Part shown: piece after piece, positions 1 through 8,306 of the stretch
Position numbering within the stretch: the first letter of the stretch is position 1
How the letters are laid out: each line of letters starts with the position of its first letter
Assembly: GCF_029392855.1 (NCBI RefSeq)
Contig: NZ_CP113945.1
Location: forward strand, 1,364,001-1,428,000
Origin: Lactobacillus sp. ESL0680
GTDB lineage: Bacteria > Bacillota > Bacilli > Lactobacillales > Lactobacillaceae
Direction of reading: 5' to 3'
Length of the DNA stretch: 64,000 bases
Position numbers and translations under genes: made by a program
The notes under the pieces: generated by a model
Databases searched by the model: none
What the model saw: the letters and a program-made list of their open reading frames with translations, nothing else
Told to the model about the DNA's origin: nothing

Positions 1-652
1 CTGCAGCTATTCCAAGGTCATGTAACTTAGCAGCAGCCTGCTTGGCGCTAAGTTCATCCGTAACATGAACCCCAGTAATCGTTTCAGCTTCAGTTTCATT
101 TGGTGCAATCATATCCGTCAATTGCAGCAATTCTCTTGGGATTTCAGTCATTGCTGGTGCCGGATTCAAAATTGTTTTAATTCCGTGAGCGCGAGCAATC
201 TCAAAGCCCTTAATTGTTGCCGCAATTGGCGTTTCAAATTGAGCAATCACAAAATCACTGTCTGAAATCAATGCACTCTTTTGCGCAATGTCATCAGAAC
301 CAAAGGCATAATTGGCACCAGCATAAATCGTAATTGAGTTCTGACCTTCATCGTCAATCGAAATAAAGGCTTGACCCGTTGACTCATTCTCAATTGTCGC
401 AATTCCAGAAACATCAATGCCTTCTTCTTTAAGCAAATTCAGCATTTCTGTTCCCGGTGCATCAGCGCCAACGGCACCAATAAAGCGGGTCGCACAACCA
501 GACCGTGCTGCCGCAACCGCTTGGTTAGCACCCTTACCTCCAGCAGCAGAATAGTGTTCCTTTGCATGGATTGTTTCGCCCGGCTTAACCATTCGCTCAA
601 CCCGCAAGTTGGTATCAAGGTTAATACTGCCGATAACCGTAACCTTATTCAT
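1..652 (-). CDS. rbsK: Ribokinase, PfkB family (3' end cut by window edge)
   Basis: Phosphorylates D-ribose to ribose-5-phosphate in the cytoplasm, feeding the pentose phosphate and PRPP pathways. The reading frame runs from an ATG at 652 to the window edge with no stop, giving about 217 N-terminal residues. It opens MNKVTVIGSINLDTNLRVE, then shows the PfkB signature region GGKGANQAVAAARSG near residues 39-53 and a substrate-lid region with GQAFISIDDEGQN. The C-terminal ATP-binding GAGD motif lies outside the window. A ribosome site (GGAGAG) precedes the start. It diverges from the amino-acid permease, and the intergenic region carries a palindrome and a cre-like site. Assignment to ribokinase rather than another PfkB sugar kinase rests on overall similarity as I recall it. 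Confidence 0.88.
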   Translation of the reverse strand, partial: MNKVTVIGSINLDTNLRVERMVKPGETIHAKEHYSAAGGKGANQAVAAARSGCATRFIGAVGADAPGTEMLNLLKEEGIDVSGIATIENESTGQAFISIDDEGQNSITIYAGANYAFGSDDIAQKSALISDSDFVIAQFETPIAATIKGFEIARAHGIKTILNPAPAMTEIPRELLQLTDMIAPNETEAETITGVHVTDELSAKQAAAKLHDLGIAA

Positions 653-719
653 CTTTCTCTCCTCTATAAACTGCCAAAGCCTTTCGGCTAATTAGTCTTC
701 ATCCAAATAATAGCATACT

Positions 720-733
720 TGTAATTGCTTTCA
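720..733. promoter_or_regulatory. Candidate cre site (CcpA)
   Basis: Read on the minus strand this is TGAAAGCAATTACA, close to the catabolite-response consensus TGWAANCGNTNWCA but with A in place of the central G. It lies just upstream of a possible extended -10 (TATGCTATTATT) of rbsK. Repression of ribokinase by CcpA would be ordinary; the site is only a candidate. Confidence 0.3.
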
Positions 734-751
734 AACATGCTAAATATATTT

Positions 752-765
752 ATAAACATGTTTAT
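752..765. promoter_or_regulatory. Perfect palindrome ATAAACATGTTTAT between rbsK and the permease
   Basis: A 14-bp perfect palindrome sits in the divergent intergenic region. A half-similar sequence (CAAACATGC) lies about 20 bp away. It is the type of site bound by a LacI- or GntR-family dimer, possibly a ribose regulator, but no regulator gene is present nearby in the window. Confidence 0.35.
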
Positions 766-840
766 GAACCGCAATCTTAGTCTTTTGCGTTAATTTAACC
801 TATAATGTTGAAGTTATTTTAAATTATTAAGGACTTGATT

Positions 841-2136
841 ATGAAAAGACAACTCACATTATTCGCCGCATTAGCTACGGTCATGGGAACCATGATTGGC
901 GGCGGGGCTTTTTTCAAAATTGCTAGTGTTTCCGCATTGACCCATAATGCTTGGCTGAGCATCCTTGTTTGGCCGCTGGCTGGGTTCATCACCCTAATGG
1001 CTGGGTTAAGTGTTGCAGAACTTGCCGCCATTTTCCCCGAAGACGGCGGACCGGTCAAATACTTGCAAGAAATTTACGGACCCAAGATTGCCTTTCTCTT
1101 TGGTTGGTCACTAATCATCATTTACTATCCCGCTAATATTGCCGCCCTTTCAATTGTCTTTGCGACGCAATTAAAGCAAATTCCCAGCTTCAGCAATTTT
1201 TCTACTACTGGTGTGGCACTTGTTGTTATGGCGACTGTCCTGCTGGTTAATTGGTTCGGCTCTAAACTAAGCAGTGAGGTACAAAAGCTGGCGTTAATTA
1301 TCAAGTTGTTGCCGATTGCCGCAATCATTATCTTTGCCGTGTTCAGCGGCAGTCCTAACCAATTAGCTAGTGCACCATTGCCTCACCTTAACTCTGCTAA
1401 CGGCGCTGCCTTCGGCCAAGCTCTATTGGCGGTTCTTTTTGCTTATGACGGCTGGCTCAGTATTGGTAATTTAGCTGGCGAAATTAAAAATCCGGCCAAG
1501 ACCTTATCGCGGGCCATTACTTGGGGCGTGTTCGGTGTTACCATCATTTATACTCTGCTCAATTGGGGTTATCTTAGAATTACTCCGTGGTCTAAAATTG
1601 TGGGTAATCAAGGAGCTGCACTGCTTACCGCTCAGCGATTATTTGGTAATTTTGGTGGACTAATTATCAGTATTGGTATCTTAGTATCCGTCTTTGGCGC
1701 TATTAACGGTCACCTCATGGTCGGCTCCAGAATGCCATATACCTTAGGTAAACAAAATAAATTACCGGCGGCGAATTTTTTTGCTAAATTAAATCGTAAA
1801 ACCATCGTTCCAACTAACAGCATGCTTTTTGAATGTGCAATTGCAGCCATCATGATTTTTTCCGGTACCTTTGACAGCTTAACCGATATGCTAGTCTATG
1901 TTTCGTGGATTTTTTCAATTCTATTATTTGTTGGTGTCTTCATTCTACGCCAAAAGCAGCCCGAGTTAACGAGACCATACAAGGTACCCCTCTTCCCGTG
2001 GCCACCAATCCTTGCAATTATCGGCGCCTTGTTTATTGTAATTAACACCACCCTAACTCAGCCCGTTTTGGCAGTTATCGGTATCTTGCTAACATTAACT
2101 GGCTGGCCAGTGTATTTGTGGGTAGAGAAAAAATAA
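841..2136 (+). CDS. APC-family amino-acid permease
   Basis: Predicted integral membrane transporter of the amino acid-polyamine-organocation superfamily, 431 residues and about 12 hydrophobic segments. The N-terminus carries the diagnostic first-helix motif GTMIGGGAF (residues 16-24), which forms part of the substrate site in this superfamily. The C-terminal region has the usual RPYKVPLFPWPP loop. The ATG at 841 is chosen over an in-frame TTG at 835 because AAGGA at 829-833 is spaced correctly only for the ATG. TATAAT at 801-806 is the likely -10. The substrate cannot be told from sequence. Transcribed alone, ended by the hairpin at 2150-2180. Confidence 0.85.
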   Translation: MKRQLTLFAALATVMGTMIGGGAFFKIASVSALTHNAWLSILVWPLAGFITLMAGLSVAELAAIFPEDGGPVKYLQEIYGPKIAFLFGWSLIIIYYPANIAALSIVFATQLKQIPSFSNFSTTGVALVVMATVLLVNWFGSKLSSEVQKLALIIKLLPIAAIIIFAVFSGSPNQLASAPLPHLNSANGAAFGQALLAVLFAYDGWLSIGNLAGEIKNPAKTLSRAITWGVFGVTIIYTLLNWGYLRITPWSKIVGNQGAALLTAQRLFGNFGGLIISIGILVSVFGAINGHLMVGSRMPYTLGKQNKLPAANFFAKLNRKTIVPTNSMLFECAIAAIMIFSGTFDSLTDMLVYVSWIFSILLFVGVFILRQKQPELTRPYKVPLFPWPPILAIIGALFIVINTTLTQPVLAVIGILLTLTGWPVYLWVEKK

Positions 2137-2147
2137 AATCAAATAAA

Positions 2148-2180
2148 AAGGCTAAAAACGTGAAGTTTTTAGTCTTTTTT
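2148..2180 (+). terminator. Rho-independent terminator after the permease
   Basis: Inverted repeat GGCTAAAAAC / GTTTTTAGTC with loop GTGAA (one extra G), followed by TTTTTT. Confidence 0.8.
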
Positions 2181-2279
2181 GCTATTTAATAATTTGCTTG
2201 TATTTTTAATGTGTTAAATTAATAGAGCTTTCTTTTCAATAGAATTTTACTACTAACCTAATTGGCTATCTTAAAATTC

Positions 2280-3317
2280 CTAATTTTGATTATCATTACT
2301 ACTTACTTGATGAGCCTCCTTATACGCCTCACGAGCAAGATAATTAACGTCATCAGCAAGACTATCGACGTCCTTAGCAGTATTACCAGTGTTTGTTGCA
2401 ACTTGCTGAGATAAATCAATGTCTTGATCAAGTTTGTTAAGTGCTTGTTGTCCCAAATTATATAAATTGTTTTCCATATGTTTAACGTCATTAGACACAG
2501 AATTCATCATTTCTCTATTCTCATCTTGTATTTTTTCTTGTCTAACTTCACTTATAATTAAATTAATTGTACTTTCAAAATCATGAGAACGATGCTGTCT
2601 AAGAAGTTTAATCATTTTACTTATTAAATCAGTATTACAATAAGCCTGATCCACATCACTTAACGTGGAAAAGCAATCCAAATCTTCAGAAGGCAGTTGC
2701 TCAATTTCCTTATTCCAATCCTCCATATACTTTTTTGCTTCTTGCGTTCTATCAGCAAATTCAAAAAGTTCATCTTTAGCCAATTTATTGCGCTTGAGAA
2801 GTAACCGATCTTTTTCTTCATTCCGCTTATATTGAGTTTTTGAAATCTTTCTATTTTTAAAAAATATATAAATCAGATATCCTATTAGTCCGTAAAACAT
2901 TACTGTAAATATTATTGTACAGAGTCCATTTATTAGATTACCTAATAAACTTAAAAAGATAATTTTTAATAATATACTTCCGAATGCATGAAGTATTATT
3001 AGAGCAATTACACCCAAAAGCAATAATTTCCATGTTGATTTTTCAATTCGAATTTTCTTTTTGTCTGGAATACTATTTATTTCATTTATTCGACTCTGAA
3101 GATCCTTTATCTTCTCGTTTTCATTTAATCTTTCAGCAAGTTTAGGATATGTATCAGAAAGTTCATCTTTGGTATATAAGTCATAAGCCTTATTCGCTAT
3201 GTCACTAACTAATTTTCGATATTCATTGCTATGGCTTTCTTGAAAATCTACAACATTAAATGCATGACTTAAAAAATTAATTAGTTCATTTCTATTTAAT
3301 TTGTCAATATCTATCAT
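2280..3317 (-). CDS. Hypothetical membrane protein with coiled-coil-like flanks
   Basis: I do not recognise this 345-residue protein. The first ~105 residues are polar and helical (MIDIDKLNRNELINFLSHAF), followed by two strongly hydrophobic stretches at about 108-135 and 137-160, a Lys-rich stop-transfer stretch (FFKNRKISKTQYKR), and a long charged C-terminal half rich in Asn/Asp/Gln with heptad-like spacing (VSNDVKHMENNLYNLGQQAL). The last 60 residues resemble a repeating amphipathic coiled coil with t-SNARE-like or chemoreceptor-like periodicity. Base composition is clearly more AT-rich than the neighbours, suggesting acquisition. Start ATG at 3317 is preceded by AGAGGATAAT. No operon partner. 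Confidence 0.6.
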   Translation of the reverse strand: MIDIDKLNRNELINFLSHAFNVVDFQESHSNEYRKLVSDIANKAYDLYTKDELSDTYPKLAERLNENEKIKDLQSRINEINSIPDKKKIRIEKSTWKLLLLGVIALIILHAFGSILLKIIFLSLLGNLINGLCTIIFTVMFYGLIGYLIYIFFKNRKISKTQYKRNEEKDRLLLKRNKLAKDELFEFADRTQEAKKYMEDWNKEIEQLPSEDLDCFSTLSDVDQAYCNTDLISKMIKLLRQHRSHDFESTINLIISEVRQEKIQDENREMMNSVSNDVKHMENNLYNLGQQALNKLDQDIDLSQQVATNTGNTAKDVDSLADDVNYLAREAYKEAHQVSSNDNQN

Positions 3318-3348
3318 ATTATCCTCTTAACTAACAAATATACTTTTA

Positions 3349-3500
3349 CTACGCCGTTTGCAAAATCACATCAGCTAAAACTTTGCCATACAACCAACTA
3401 TCTAATCGATAAATTATGACTAAACTTTTATACTTTTTAAAACACCAACAAATTTATGCTTACCATTAAAACTCTCCTGTACATAAATATCGTTAGCAAT
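3349..3500 (-). pseudogene. Possible gene remnant, frameshifted
   Basis: Two overlapping minus-strand frames read like parts of one protein tail. One reads ANDIYVQESFNGKHKFVGVL before stopping at the TAG within AAAGTTTAG. The adjacent frame continues KYKSLVIIYRLDSWLYGKV and then LADVILQTA, ending with TAG at 3349-3351. A single-base shift within the A-run near 3430 would join them. No upstream start or larger body remains. The family was not recognised; it could be chance. Confidence 0.25.
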
Positions 3501-3559
3501 TTAATAATATTCTTTTTTGTTTTTAAATCAATAAGATTTGCTTTTTTCGTTAAAAATAT

Positions 3560-3591
3560 AAAAGGAAGACAATTCAAATTGTCTTCCTTTT
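3560..3591 (-). terminator. Terminator of the padR operon
   Basis: Perfect inverted repeat AAAGGAAGACAATT / AATTGTCTTCCTTT around a short loop, downstream of the DUF4097 gene on the minus strand; T-rich on both sides, so it may act in both directions. Confidence 0.75.
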
Positions 3592-3653
3592 ATAATTGCT
3601 AAACATGGTCAGTAATATTTAGTCGTAACGTTACATTTACACAATAAATATAT

Positions 3654-4685
3654 TTATTTAATAATGATACTTTCATCGCTAGATTCAGCTTTAATTGTTC
3701 CTACTGGCTTAGCTACTTTCTTAGTAAAACTAGTATAGTTAGCGAAATTACGACGAATTCTCTTACCACGGAAAGTTATCCAACCTTCTCTTGGCGCAAC
3801 TAAATCATAGTTAACATTTGTTGGACTGTGTTTTATCATTAATGAACTCTGTTTAAGATTATTTTTACCAATAAATTTGTCACGAGACATGTGCAGACCT
3901 CCATCTTTGACAGAGACTTTCGTTGTGTCAAGCTGACTGTTATTTATTGTGACATCACCTTCATTAGCATAAATTTTGCCATGGTGAAATTCTGATGAAT
4001 AAGCTTCAAAGCCACCAATGGCATGAATTATTATTTGCTTTTTTGCGACTAACTTATTTATTTCTAGCATACCTGAACCTGAGCTAATATTACTCTTATC
4101 AAAAGTACAATTATCAATATCCATATCAGACATATCGGTACTAATCTGCGCTTGTTTTACTTGCAAATTATGCAGCTGTAAGTCATCTTGTTCATTATAG
4201 TCAGCAATACCAACTACTAATTTTTGCAAATTTAAATCCGCGACTTTTAAGCTCCCTTGCGTATTATTGTCCTCAATCTTAGTTAAGGCTGTCTTAGTTG
4301 GTACCGTAATTTCAACTTCTGGACGTTGCTTATAAAACTTCCAATCAATAGCAATTGGATAAGTTTGGTGCCGTTGACCTATTACTATTTTGTCTTTTAC
4401 CTTGTTAACAACAAGTGAATGTTCTTTAGTATCAATCACCTTAATTTGATATTTATTGCCGCGATGAATCCGATAATCGACTTCACCAGTATTTAATTCA
4501 ACCTGACTAAATTTCTTGTAAGGTAAAGTTCTTTCATGTGAAAAGGTTTTGGCATCAAGTACCTGAAAGTTAGTCAAATCCGTCCCAACGACTGGCTGCA
4601 AACCACCATTAATATAACCAGCAATTATTAAAATCAAACCAATTATTAAAGTTGCAGCTCCTATTTTATAAAATCGTTTCATCAT
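3654..4685 (-). CDS. DUF4097-family cell-surface protein
   Basis: 343-residue membrane-anchored protein. A single hydrophobic N-terminal segment (about residues 7-27) is followed by an extracellular part rich in short beta-strand repeats of the right-handed helix type (LQLHNLQVKQAQISTDMSDM, then MLEINKLVAKKQIIIHAI), as in DUF4097/LiaG-like proteins. Family members are linked to envelope-stress loci but the biochemical role is unknown. The ATG overlaps the TGA of the DUF1700 gene by 4 bp, so it is translationally coupled. Third gene of a padR-DUF1700-DUF4097 operon, ended by the hairpin at 3560-3591. Confidence 0.7.
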   Translation of the reverse strand: MMKRFYKIGAATLIIGLILIIAGYINGGLQPVVGTDLTNFQVLDAKTFSHERTLPYKKFSQVELNTGEVDYRIHRGNKYQIKVIDTKEHSLVVNKVKDKIVIGQRHQTYPIAIDWKFYKQRPEVEITVPTKTALTKIEDNNTQGSLKVADLNLQKLVVGIADYNEQDDLQLHNLQVKQAQISTDMSDMDIDNCTFDKSNISSGSGMLEINKLVAKKQIIIHAIGGFEAYSSEFHHGKIYANEGDVTINNSQLDTTKVSVKDGGLHMSRDKFIGKNNLKQSSLMIKHSPTNVNYDLVAPREGWITFRGKRIRRNFANYTSFTKKVAKPVGTIKAESSDESIIIK

Positions 4686-5335
4686 TTGGCCTCCTTATCA
4701 GTTTTAGTTTGGTAGTAACGCTTCTTAAAGATTTTTTTACCCAAAAAGCGGGCAAATTGTGCACATTTAGCAGCTAAAAAACGAACAGTTTGGATAATCG
4801 CCGGGACGATAAACAGGCAAATACTGAGAATTATTAGGCCAGCACCCAAATAAAAGCAGCCTGCAGCCCAAGAACTCGCAAATAGCAAGTTCAAGCCGAT
4901 AAAAATTCCGACCACACCACCGACCAAAAGACCTAGAGCCAAACCAATGAAGCCAAGCAGAATTCCAATGAAGGCACAGAATAAGCCAAGAAAAATTGCA
5001 GTTAATGTAATTCCGATGATTATTCCCGTAGGAATCGCGCAAATACCAACAAAAATCCGCCAAATTGTGTGTAGACTCTGTGAAGAAGATGCAGTATCTT
5101 CAGTCGCAGCAGTTGTCCCAGTTTCAGGCTGATCGTTAATTACGTAATCGGCCACAATTTTACGTGCTAATTGTTGCGGTGTGCCTAATTCTTTTTCAAT
5201 TGCAGCCCGATTTTGAAAATCACCATCTAACAAGAACTCACGGTAAAATTCCAGCACATCATTGCGATCTCCAAGAGGCAAGGATGACAAATTTTCTTCT
5301 ACTTCCAAAATGTAGTCATTAATTATTTGTTCCAT
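4682..5335 (-). CDS. DUF1700-family membrane protein (HAAS domain)
   Basis: 217 residues. The N-terminal ~75 residues form the HAAS/DUF1700 cytosolic domain (LSSLPLGDRNDVLEFYREFL and GTPQQLARKIVADYV). The rest holds about four glycine-rich hydrophobic segments (GLFCAFIGILLGFIGLALGL), ending in a basic tail (KKIFKKRYYQTKTDKEAK). In this family the gene almost always follows a PadR regulator, as here, and the domain is thought to interact with it. The start ATG overlaps the end of padR by 17 bp; GGGAGAG precedes it. Confidence 0.8.
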   Translation of the reverse strand: MEQIINDYILEVEENLSSLPLGDRNDVLEFYREFLLDGDFQNRAAIEKELGTPQQLARKIVADYVINDQPETGTTAATEDTASSSQSLHTIWRIFVGICAIPTGIIIGITLTAIFLGLFCAFIGILLGFIGLALGLLVGGVVGIFIGLNLLFASSWAAGCFYLGAGLIILSICLFIVPAIIQTVRFLAAKCAQFARFLGKKIFKKRYYQTKTDKEAK

Positions 5336-5642
5336 TTTTCTCTCCCAATATTTGATTAACCTTCGTGCTAAAGTTTAGCCATTCTTCTTGCACAGCTGCT
5401 AATAAGGTCAGGCCAGTTTCCGTCAACTGATAGTAGCGGCGATTACGGCCCTGATATGGCTGATCGTAAGTTGTCAGATAGCCGTTCTTCTTTAGTCGTC
5501 TTAACACAGGATAGATTGTTGATTCAGAGATATCGAAAGTTCCTTGAACCTTCTGCGTCAACGCATAACCATACAGGTCTTCATCTTTTAAAAACGCAAG
5601 AACAGCACCATCAAGTAGTCGTGTTGGTATTTGAATTGCCAT
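5319..5642 (-). CDS. PadR-family transcriptional regulator
   Basis: 107-residue winged-helix regulator. The PadR signature is clear: LLDGAVLAFLKDEDLYGYAL, then ISESTIYPVLRRLKKNGYL (recognition region) and the wing GRNRRYYQLTETG. The ATG at 5642 is preferred over an in-frame one 30 bp upstream because GAGAGGAG lies seven bases before it. It heads an operon with DUF1700 and DUF4097 genes and likely represses it; the perfect palindrome 17 bp upstream is the natural operator. The ligand is unknown. Confidence 0.85.
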   Translation of the reverse strand: MAIQIPTRLLDGAVLAFLKDEDLYGYALTQKVQGTFDISESTIYPVLRRLKKNGYLTTYDQPYQGRNRRYYQLTETGLTLLAAVQEEWLNFSTKVNQILGEKNGTNN

Positions 5643-5658
5643 ATTGTTTCTCCTCTCT

Positions 5659-5679
5659 ATATTATATTTCATATAATAT
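5659..5679. promoter_or_regulatory. Perfect inverted repeat upstream of padR, probable operator
   Basis: ATATTATAT - TTC - ATATAATAT: two perfect 9-bp arms around 3 bp, ending 17 bp before the padR start codon, where the -10 of the operon is expected. Position and symmetry suit autoregulation by PadR. Confidence 0.55.
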
Positions 5680-5761
5680 TATCGTAAATTAAAAAAGTCA
5701 ACAGATATTTAAATAAGTTGGCTTTTTTATCAAAAAAATTATTCAGATTACAACAAATAAG

Positions 5762-5796
5762 CCACTAATGAACTAAATTTCATTAGTGGCTTTATC
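5762..5796 (-). terminator. guaA terminator
   Basis: GCCACTAATGAA / TTCATTAGTGGC hairpin followed on the minus strand by a T-rich stretch. Confidence 0.7.
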
Positions 5797-5806
5797 TATT
5801 TAAATA

Positions 5807-7363
5807 TTATTCCCATTCAATCGTTGAAGGTGGCTTACTCGTGACATCATAGACCACGCGGTTAATATTCGGCACTTCATCAACAATTCGGGTGGAAATC
5901 TTCTGTAAGACATCCCATGGCAGATGGGCAAAATCCGCGGTCATGCCATCAATTGAAGTTACTGCCCGAATACCAATTGTATAGTCATAAGTTCGACCAT
6001 CACCCATTACACCAACGGACTTAATACCCGGCAAAACAGTAAAGTATTGCCAGACCTTTTCTTGCAGTCCAGCTTTTTTGATTTCGTCCCGCAAAATAGC
6101 ATCACTCTCGCGTACCAATGCCAGCTTATCTTCTGTTACTTCACCCAAAACACGAATCCCAAGTCCTGGACCAGGAAATGGCTGCCGCCAAACTAGATCA
6201 TGCGGAATACCTAATTTTTCGCCTAATTCACGCACCTCGTCCTTAAATAACTTGCGCAAAGGCTCGATTAATTTAAAGTGCATATCTTCCGGCAAGCCGC
6301 CGACATTATGGTGTGACTTGATTGTTTGTGCAGTGTTAGTTCCACTCTCAATCACATCAGTATAGAGTGTGCCTTGAGCCAAAAAGTCAGCATCAGGGAT
6401 TTTTTGTGCCTCTTCATTGAAGACTTCGATGAACTCCTTACCGATGATTTTGCGTTTTTGCTCAGGATCGGTAACACCCTGGAGCTTATTTAAGAAGCGG
6501 TCTTTAGCGTTAACGCGGACGATGTTCACACCTAAGTCGCGGCTAAGAGCTGCCATCACCTCGTCGCCCTCGTTTTTGCGCAACATACCATGATCCACAA
6601 AAATTGCGGTCATTTGGTCGCCGATTGCCTTATGGAGCAGCGTCGCGGTCACGCTAGAATCAACACCGCCAGACAATCCCAGAATTACTTTTTTATCGCC
6701 AACTTCGGCACGAATATCGGCAATTTTTAGTTCAATAAAGTCGGTCATTGACCAATCAGCCTTGGCTCCACAAACCTTGAAGGCAAAGTTTTTCAAAATA
6801 TCAAGGCCATATTGCGTGTTGCGCACCTCGGCATGGAACTGAATACCGTAAAATTTAGCCAAATTGTTGGCAATTGCTGAAATTGGACAATTCTTACTTG
6901 AAGCAACCGTTGTAAAACCGTCCGGCGCTTGTGTAACCAAGTCACCGTGGCTCATCCAGACATACTCATCTTCTGGCAAATCACTAAACAAAACGGCACT
7001 CGGGTCCTCAACCTTGATGTCGGCACGACCATATTCAGAATTATTCGCTGGCTCAACCTTGCCACCCAAATAGTACGACATCAGCTGCATCCCGTAACAA
7101 ATTCCCAAAATAGGAATCCCCAACTTAAAAATTTCAGGATCAACTTTTAGCGCGTCTTCAGCGTAAATACTGTTTGGCCCACCAGAAAAGATAATCCCCT
7201 TAGGATTAATCTTTTTAATCTCTGCCATACTAATATCGTGTGGCAATAATTCTGAATAAATACCAAAATCACGCAGCCGGCGCGTTATTAATTGATTATA
7301 TTGACTGCCAAAATCTAAAACAATAATTTCATCAAAGTCACTGATTTTTTTCTTCACGGCCAT
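5807..7363 (-). CDS. guaA: GMP synthase (glutamine-hydrolysing)
   Basis: Converts XMP to GMP using ATP and glutamine, the last step to GMP. 518 residues. The N-terminal class I glutamine amidotransferase has the nucleophile in GICYGMQL (Cys89) and the His/Glu pair in QFHAEV. The ATP pyrophosphatase domain has the P-loop LSGGVDSS near residue 232, and the C-terminal dimerisation domain ends KPPSTIEWE, the normal terminus. ATG at 7363 is chosen over an in-frame TTG at 7369 because AAAGGA is correctly spaced for it. Promoter at 7404-7432. Divergent from xpt-pbuX, with PurBox-like repeats between. Confidence 0.97.
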   Translation of the reverse strand: MAVKKKISDFDEIIVLDFGSQYNQLITRRLRDFGIYSELLPHDISMAEIKKINPKGIIFSGGPNSIYAEDALKVDPEIFKLGIPILGICYGMQLMSYYLGGKVEPANNSEYGRADIKVEDPSAVLFSDLPEDEYVWMSHGDLVTQAPDGFTTVASSKNCPISAIANNLAKFYGIQFHAEVRNTQYGLDILKNFAFKVCGAKADWSMTDFIELKIADIRAEVGDKKVILGLSGGVDSSVTATLLHKAIGDQMTAIFVDHGMLRKNEGDEVMAALSRDLGVNIVRVNAKDRFLNKLQGVTDPEQKRKIIGKEFIEVFNEEAQKIPDADFLAQGTLYTDVIESGTNTAQTIKSHHNVGGLPEDMHFKLIEPLRKLFKDEVRELGEKLGIPHDLVWRQPFPGPGLGIRVLGEVTEDKLALVRESDAILRDEIKKAGLQEKVWQYFTVLPGIKSVGVMGDGRTYDYTIGIRAVTSIDGMTADFAHLPWDVLQKISTRIVDEVPNINRVVYDVTSKPPSTIEWE

Positions 7364-7403
7364 CCCCAAATCCTTTGTAAAGCTATACTGTAAATTTAGT
7401 TAA

Positions 7404-7432
7404 ACCATACTAGGAATTATGATTGCGGTCAA
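7404..7432 (-). promoter_or_regulatory. guaA promoter
   Basis: On the minus strand TTGACC, 17 bp, TATGGT; located about 40 bp upstream of the guaA start codon. Confidence 0.6.
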
Positions 7433-7456
7433 CCATTTTCTTCCCAAAATATTTTT

Positions 7457-7500
7457 AAAAGCGAATTATATCCTATATATGCAAAAAATAATTCGTTTTT
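7457..7500. promoter_or_regulatory. Inverted PurBox-like pair (PurR operator candidate)
   Basis: AAAAGCGAATTAT at 7457-7469 and ATAATTCGTTTTT at 7488-7500 are inverted copies of a CGAA-core 13-mer separated by 18 bp. The Gram-positive PurR box is AWWWCCGAACWWT, used as an inverted pair separated by about 16-17 bp; each copy here deviates at two positions. The pair lies in the guaA/xpt divergent region, and purR is encoded at 29 kb. Confidence 0.4.
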
Positions 7501-7516
7501 AAAATAAAGTTTATTC

Positions 7517-7545
7517 TTGCATGCCCTGCCTAACTCTGTTAGAAT
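7517..7545 (+). promoter_or_regulatory. xpt-pbuX promoter
   Basis: TTGCAT (7517-7522), 17 bp, TAGAAT (7540-7545), about 20 bp upstream of the riboswitch P1 helix. Confidence 0.6.
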
Positions 7546-7565
7546 TCATTCAATACATAAATATT

Positions 7566-7631
7566 AATCTATATATTGTCGTAATCAGGTCGACAGTTTC
7601 TACTCAGAACCAAAATTCTGAACTATGGATT
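7566..7631 (+). promoter_or_regulatory. Guanine (purine) riboswitch aptamer
   Basis: P1 is AATCTATA (7566-7573) with TATGGATT (7624-7631), 8 bp including one G-U pair. Inside are the conserved family segments GTAATCAGG, GTTTCTAC and AACTATG. The base that selects the ligand (the pyrimidine before TATG) is C at 7623, meaning guanine/hypoxanthine rather than adenine. It precedes xpt and pbuX, the classic purine salvage targets. Confidence 0.92.
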
Positions 7632-7666
7632 AAGCAGCAACTTTTAGCGGTCACACTGACCCCTTT

Positions 7667-7714
7667 TAGGGACCTCTTTTACCATAGTTTTGGTAGAAGC
7701 GGCCCCTATTTTTT
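7667..7714 (+). terminator. Riboswitch-controlled terminator of xpt-pbuX
   Basis: Outer stem TAGGGACC/GGCCCCTA with inner stem CTTTTACCA/TGGTAGAAG, then TTTTTT. The 5' inner strand holds ACCATAG, which can pair with CTATGG at the aptamer 3' side, so the antiterminator and P1 are mutually exclusive: guanine bound means termination. Confidence 0.8.
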
Positions 7715-7727
7715 CAAGGAGGAAAAC

Positions 7728-8306
7728 GTGAAGTTACTAGAAGATCGCATTAGACGTGATGGTGAAGTTTTACCCGGAAATGTCCTGAAAATTAACTCGT
7801 TCTTGAATCATCAAGTTGATCCAGAATTGATGATTGCCTGCGGGCAGGAATTTGCCCGCCGCTTTCAAGATAGTGGCATCACCAAGGTCTTAACTTGTGA
7901 GGCTTCCGGCATTGCACCCGGCATTATGGCGGCGTTCGAATTACGCGTGCCCATGATTTTTGCCCGCAAGAAGAAGCCGTCAACACTTAACGATGCGGTC
8001 TACTGGGCCGACGTTTTTTCTTATACCAAAAAGGTCACCAACAAAATCTGTGTTGAACAAAAATTCCTGCATGAAGATGACACGCTACTAATTATCGACG
8101 ACTTTTTAGCTCATGGCGAGGCTGTTAAGGGCATGATTAATATTGCCGAGCAGGCTCACGCCAAAATTGCCGGCGTTGGTGTTGTCGTTGCCAAAACTTT
8201 CCAAGGCGGCAATGATTGGATTAATGACCACAATTATCGCTTAGAAACTCTGGCAAATATCACTAGCCTAGCTGATGGCGAAGTTCACTTTGCAGGTGAA
8301 GAATAA
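7728..8306 (+). CDS. xpt: Xanthine phosphoribosyltransferase
   Basis: Transfers phosphoribose from PRPP to xanthine to give XMP (purine salvage). 192 residues. The start is GTG at 7728, preceded by AAGGAGG; the frame is open further upstream but that part lies within the riboswitch. Typical features are MKLLEDRIRRDGEVLPGN at the N-terminus, and the PRPP loop LLIIDDFLAHGEA at about 123-135. The last base is shared with pbuX's ATG (overlap TAATG), so the two are coupled. Controlled by the guanine riboswitch upstream. Confidence 0.95.
   Translation: MKLLEDRIRRDGEVLPGNVLKINSFLNHQVDPELMIACGQEFARRFQDSGITKVLTCEASGIAPGIMAAFELRVPMIFARKKKPSTLNDAVYWADVFSYTKKVTNKICVEQKFLHEDDTLLIIDDFLAHGEAVKGMINIAEQAHAKIAGVGVVVAKTFQGGNDWINDHNYRLETLANITSLADGEVHFAGEE

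Noticed and set aside
65..265. 66-aa plus-strand frame
   Set aside because: Antisense to ribokinase, no ribosome site, composition not protein-like.
7521..7727. N-terminal extension of xpt
   Set aside because: This stretch is the riboswitch and its terminator; the real start is GTG 7728 with AAGGAGG.
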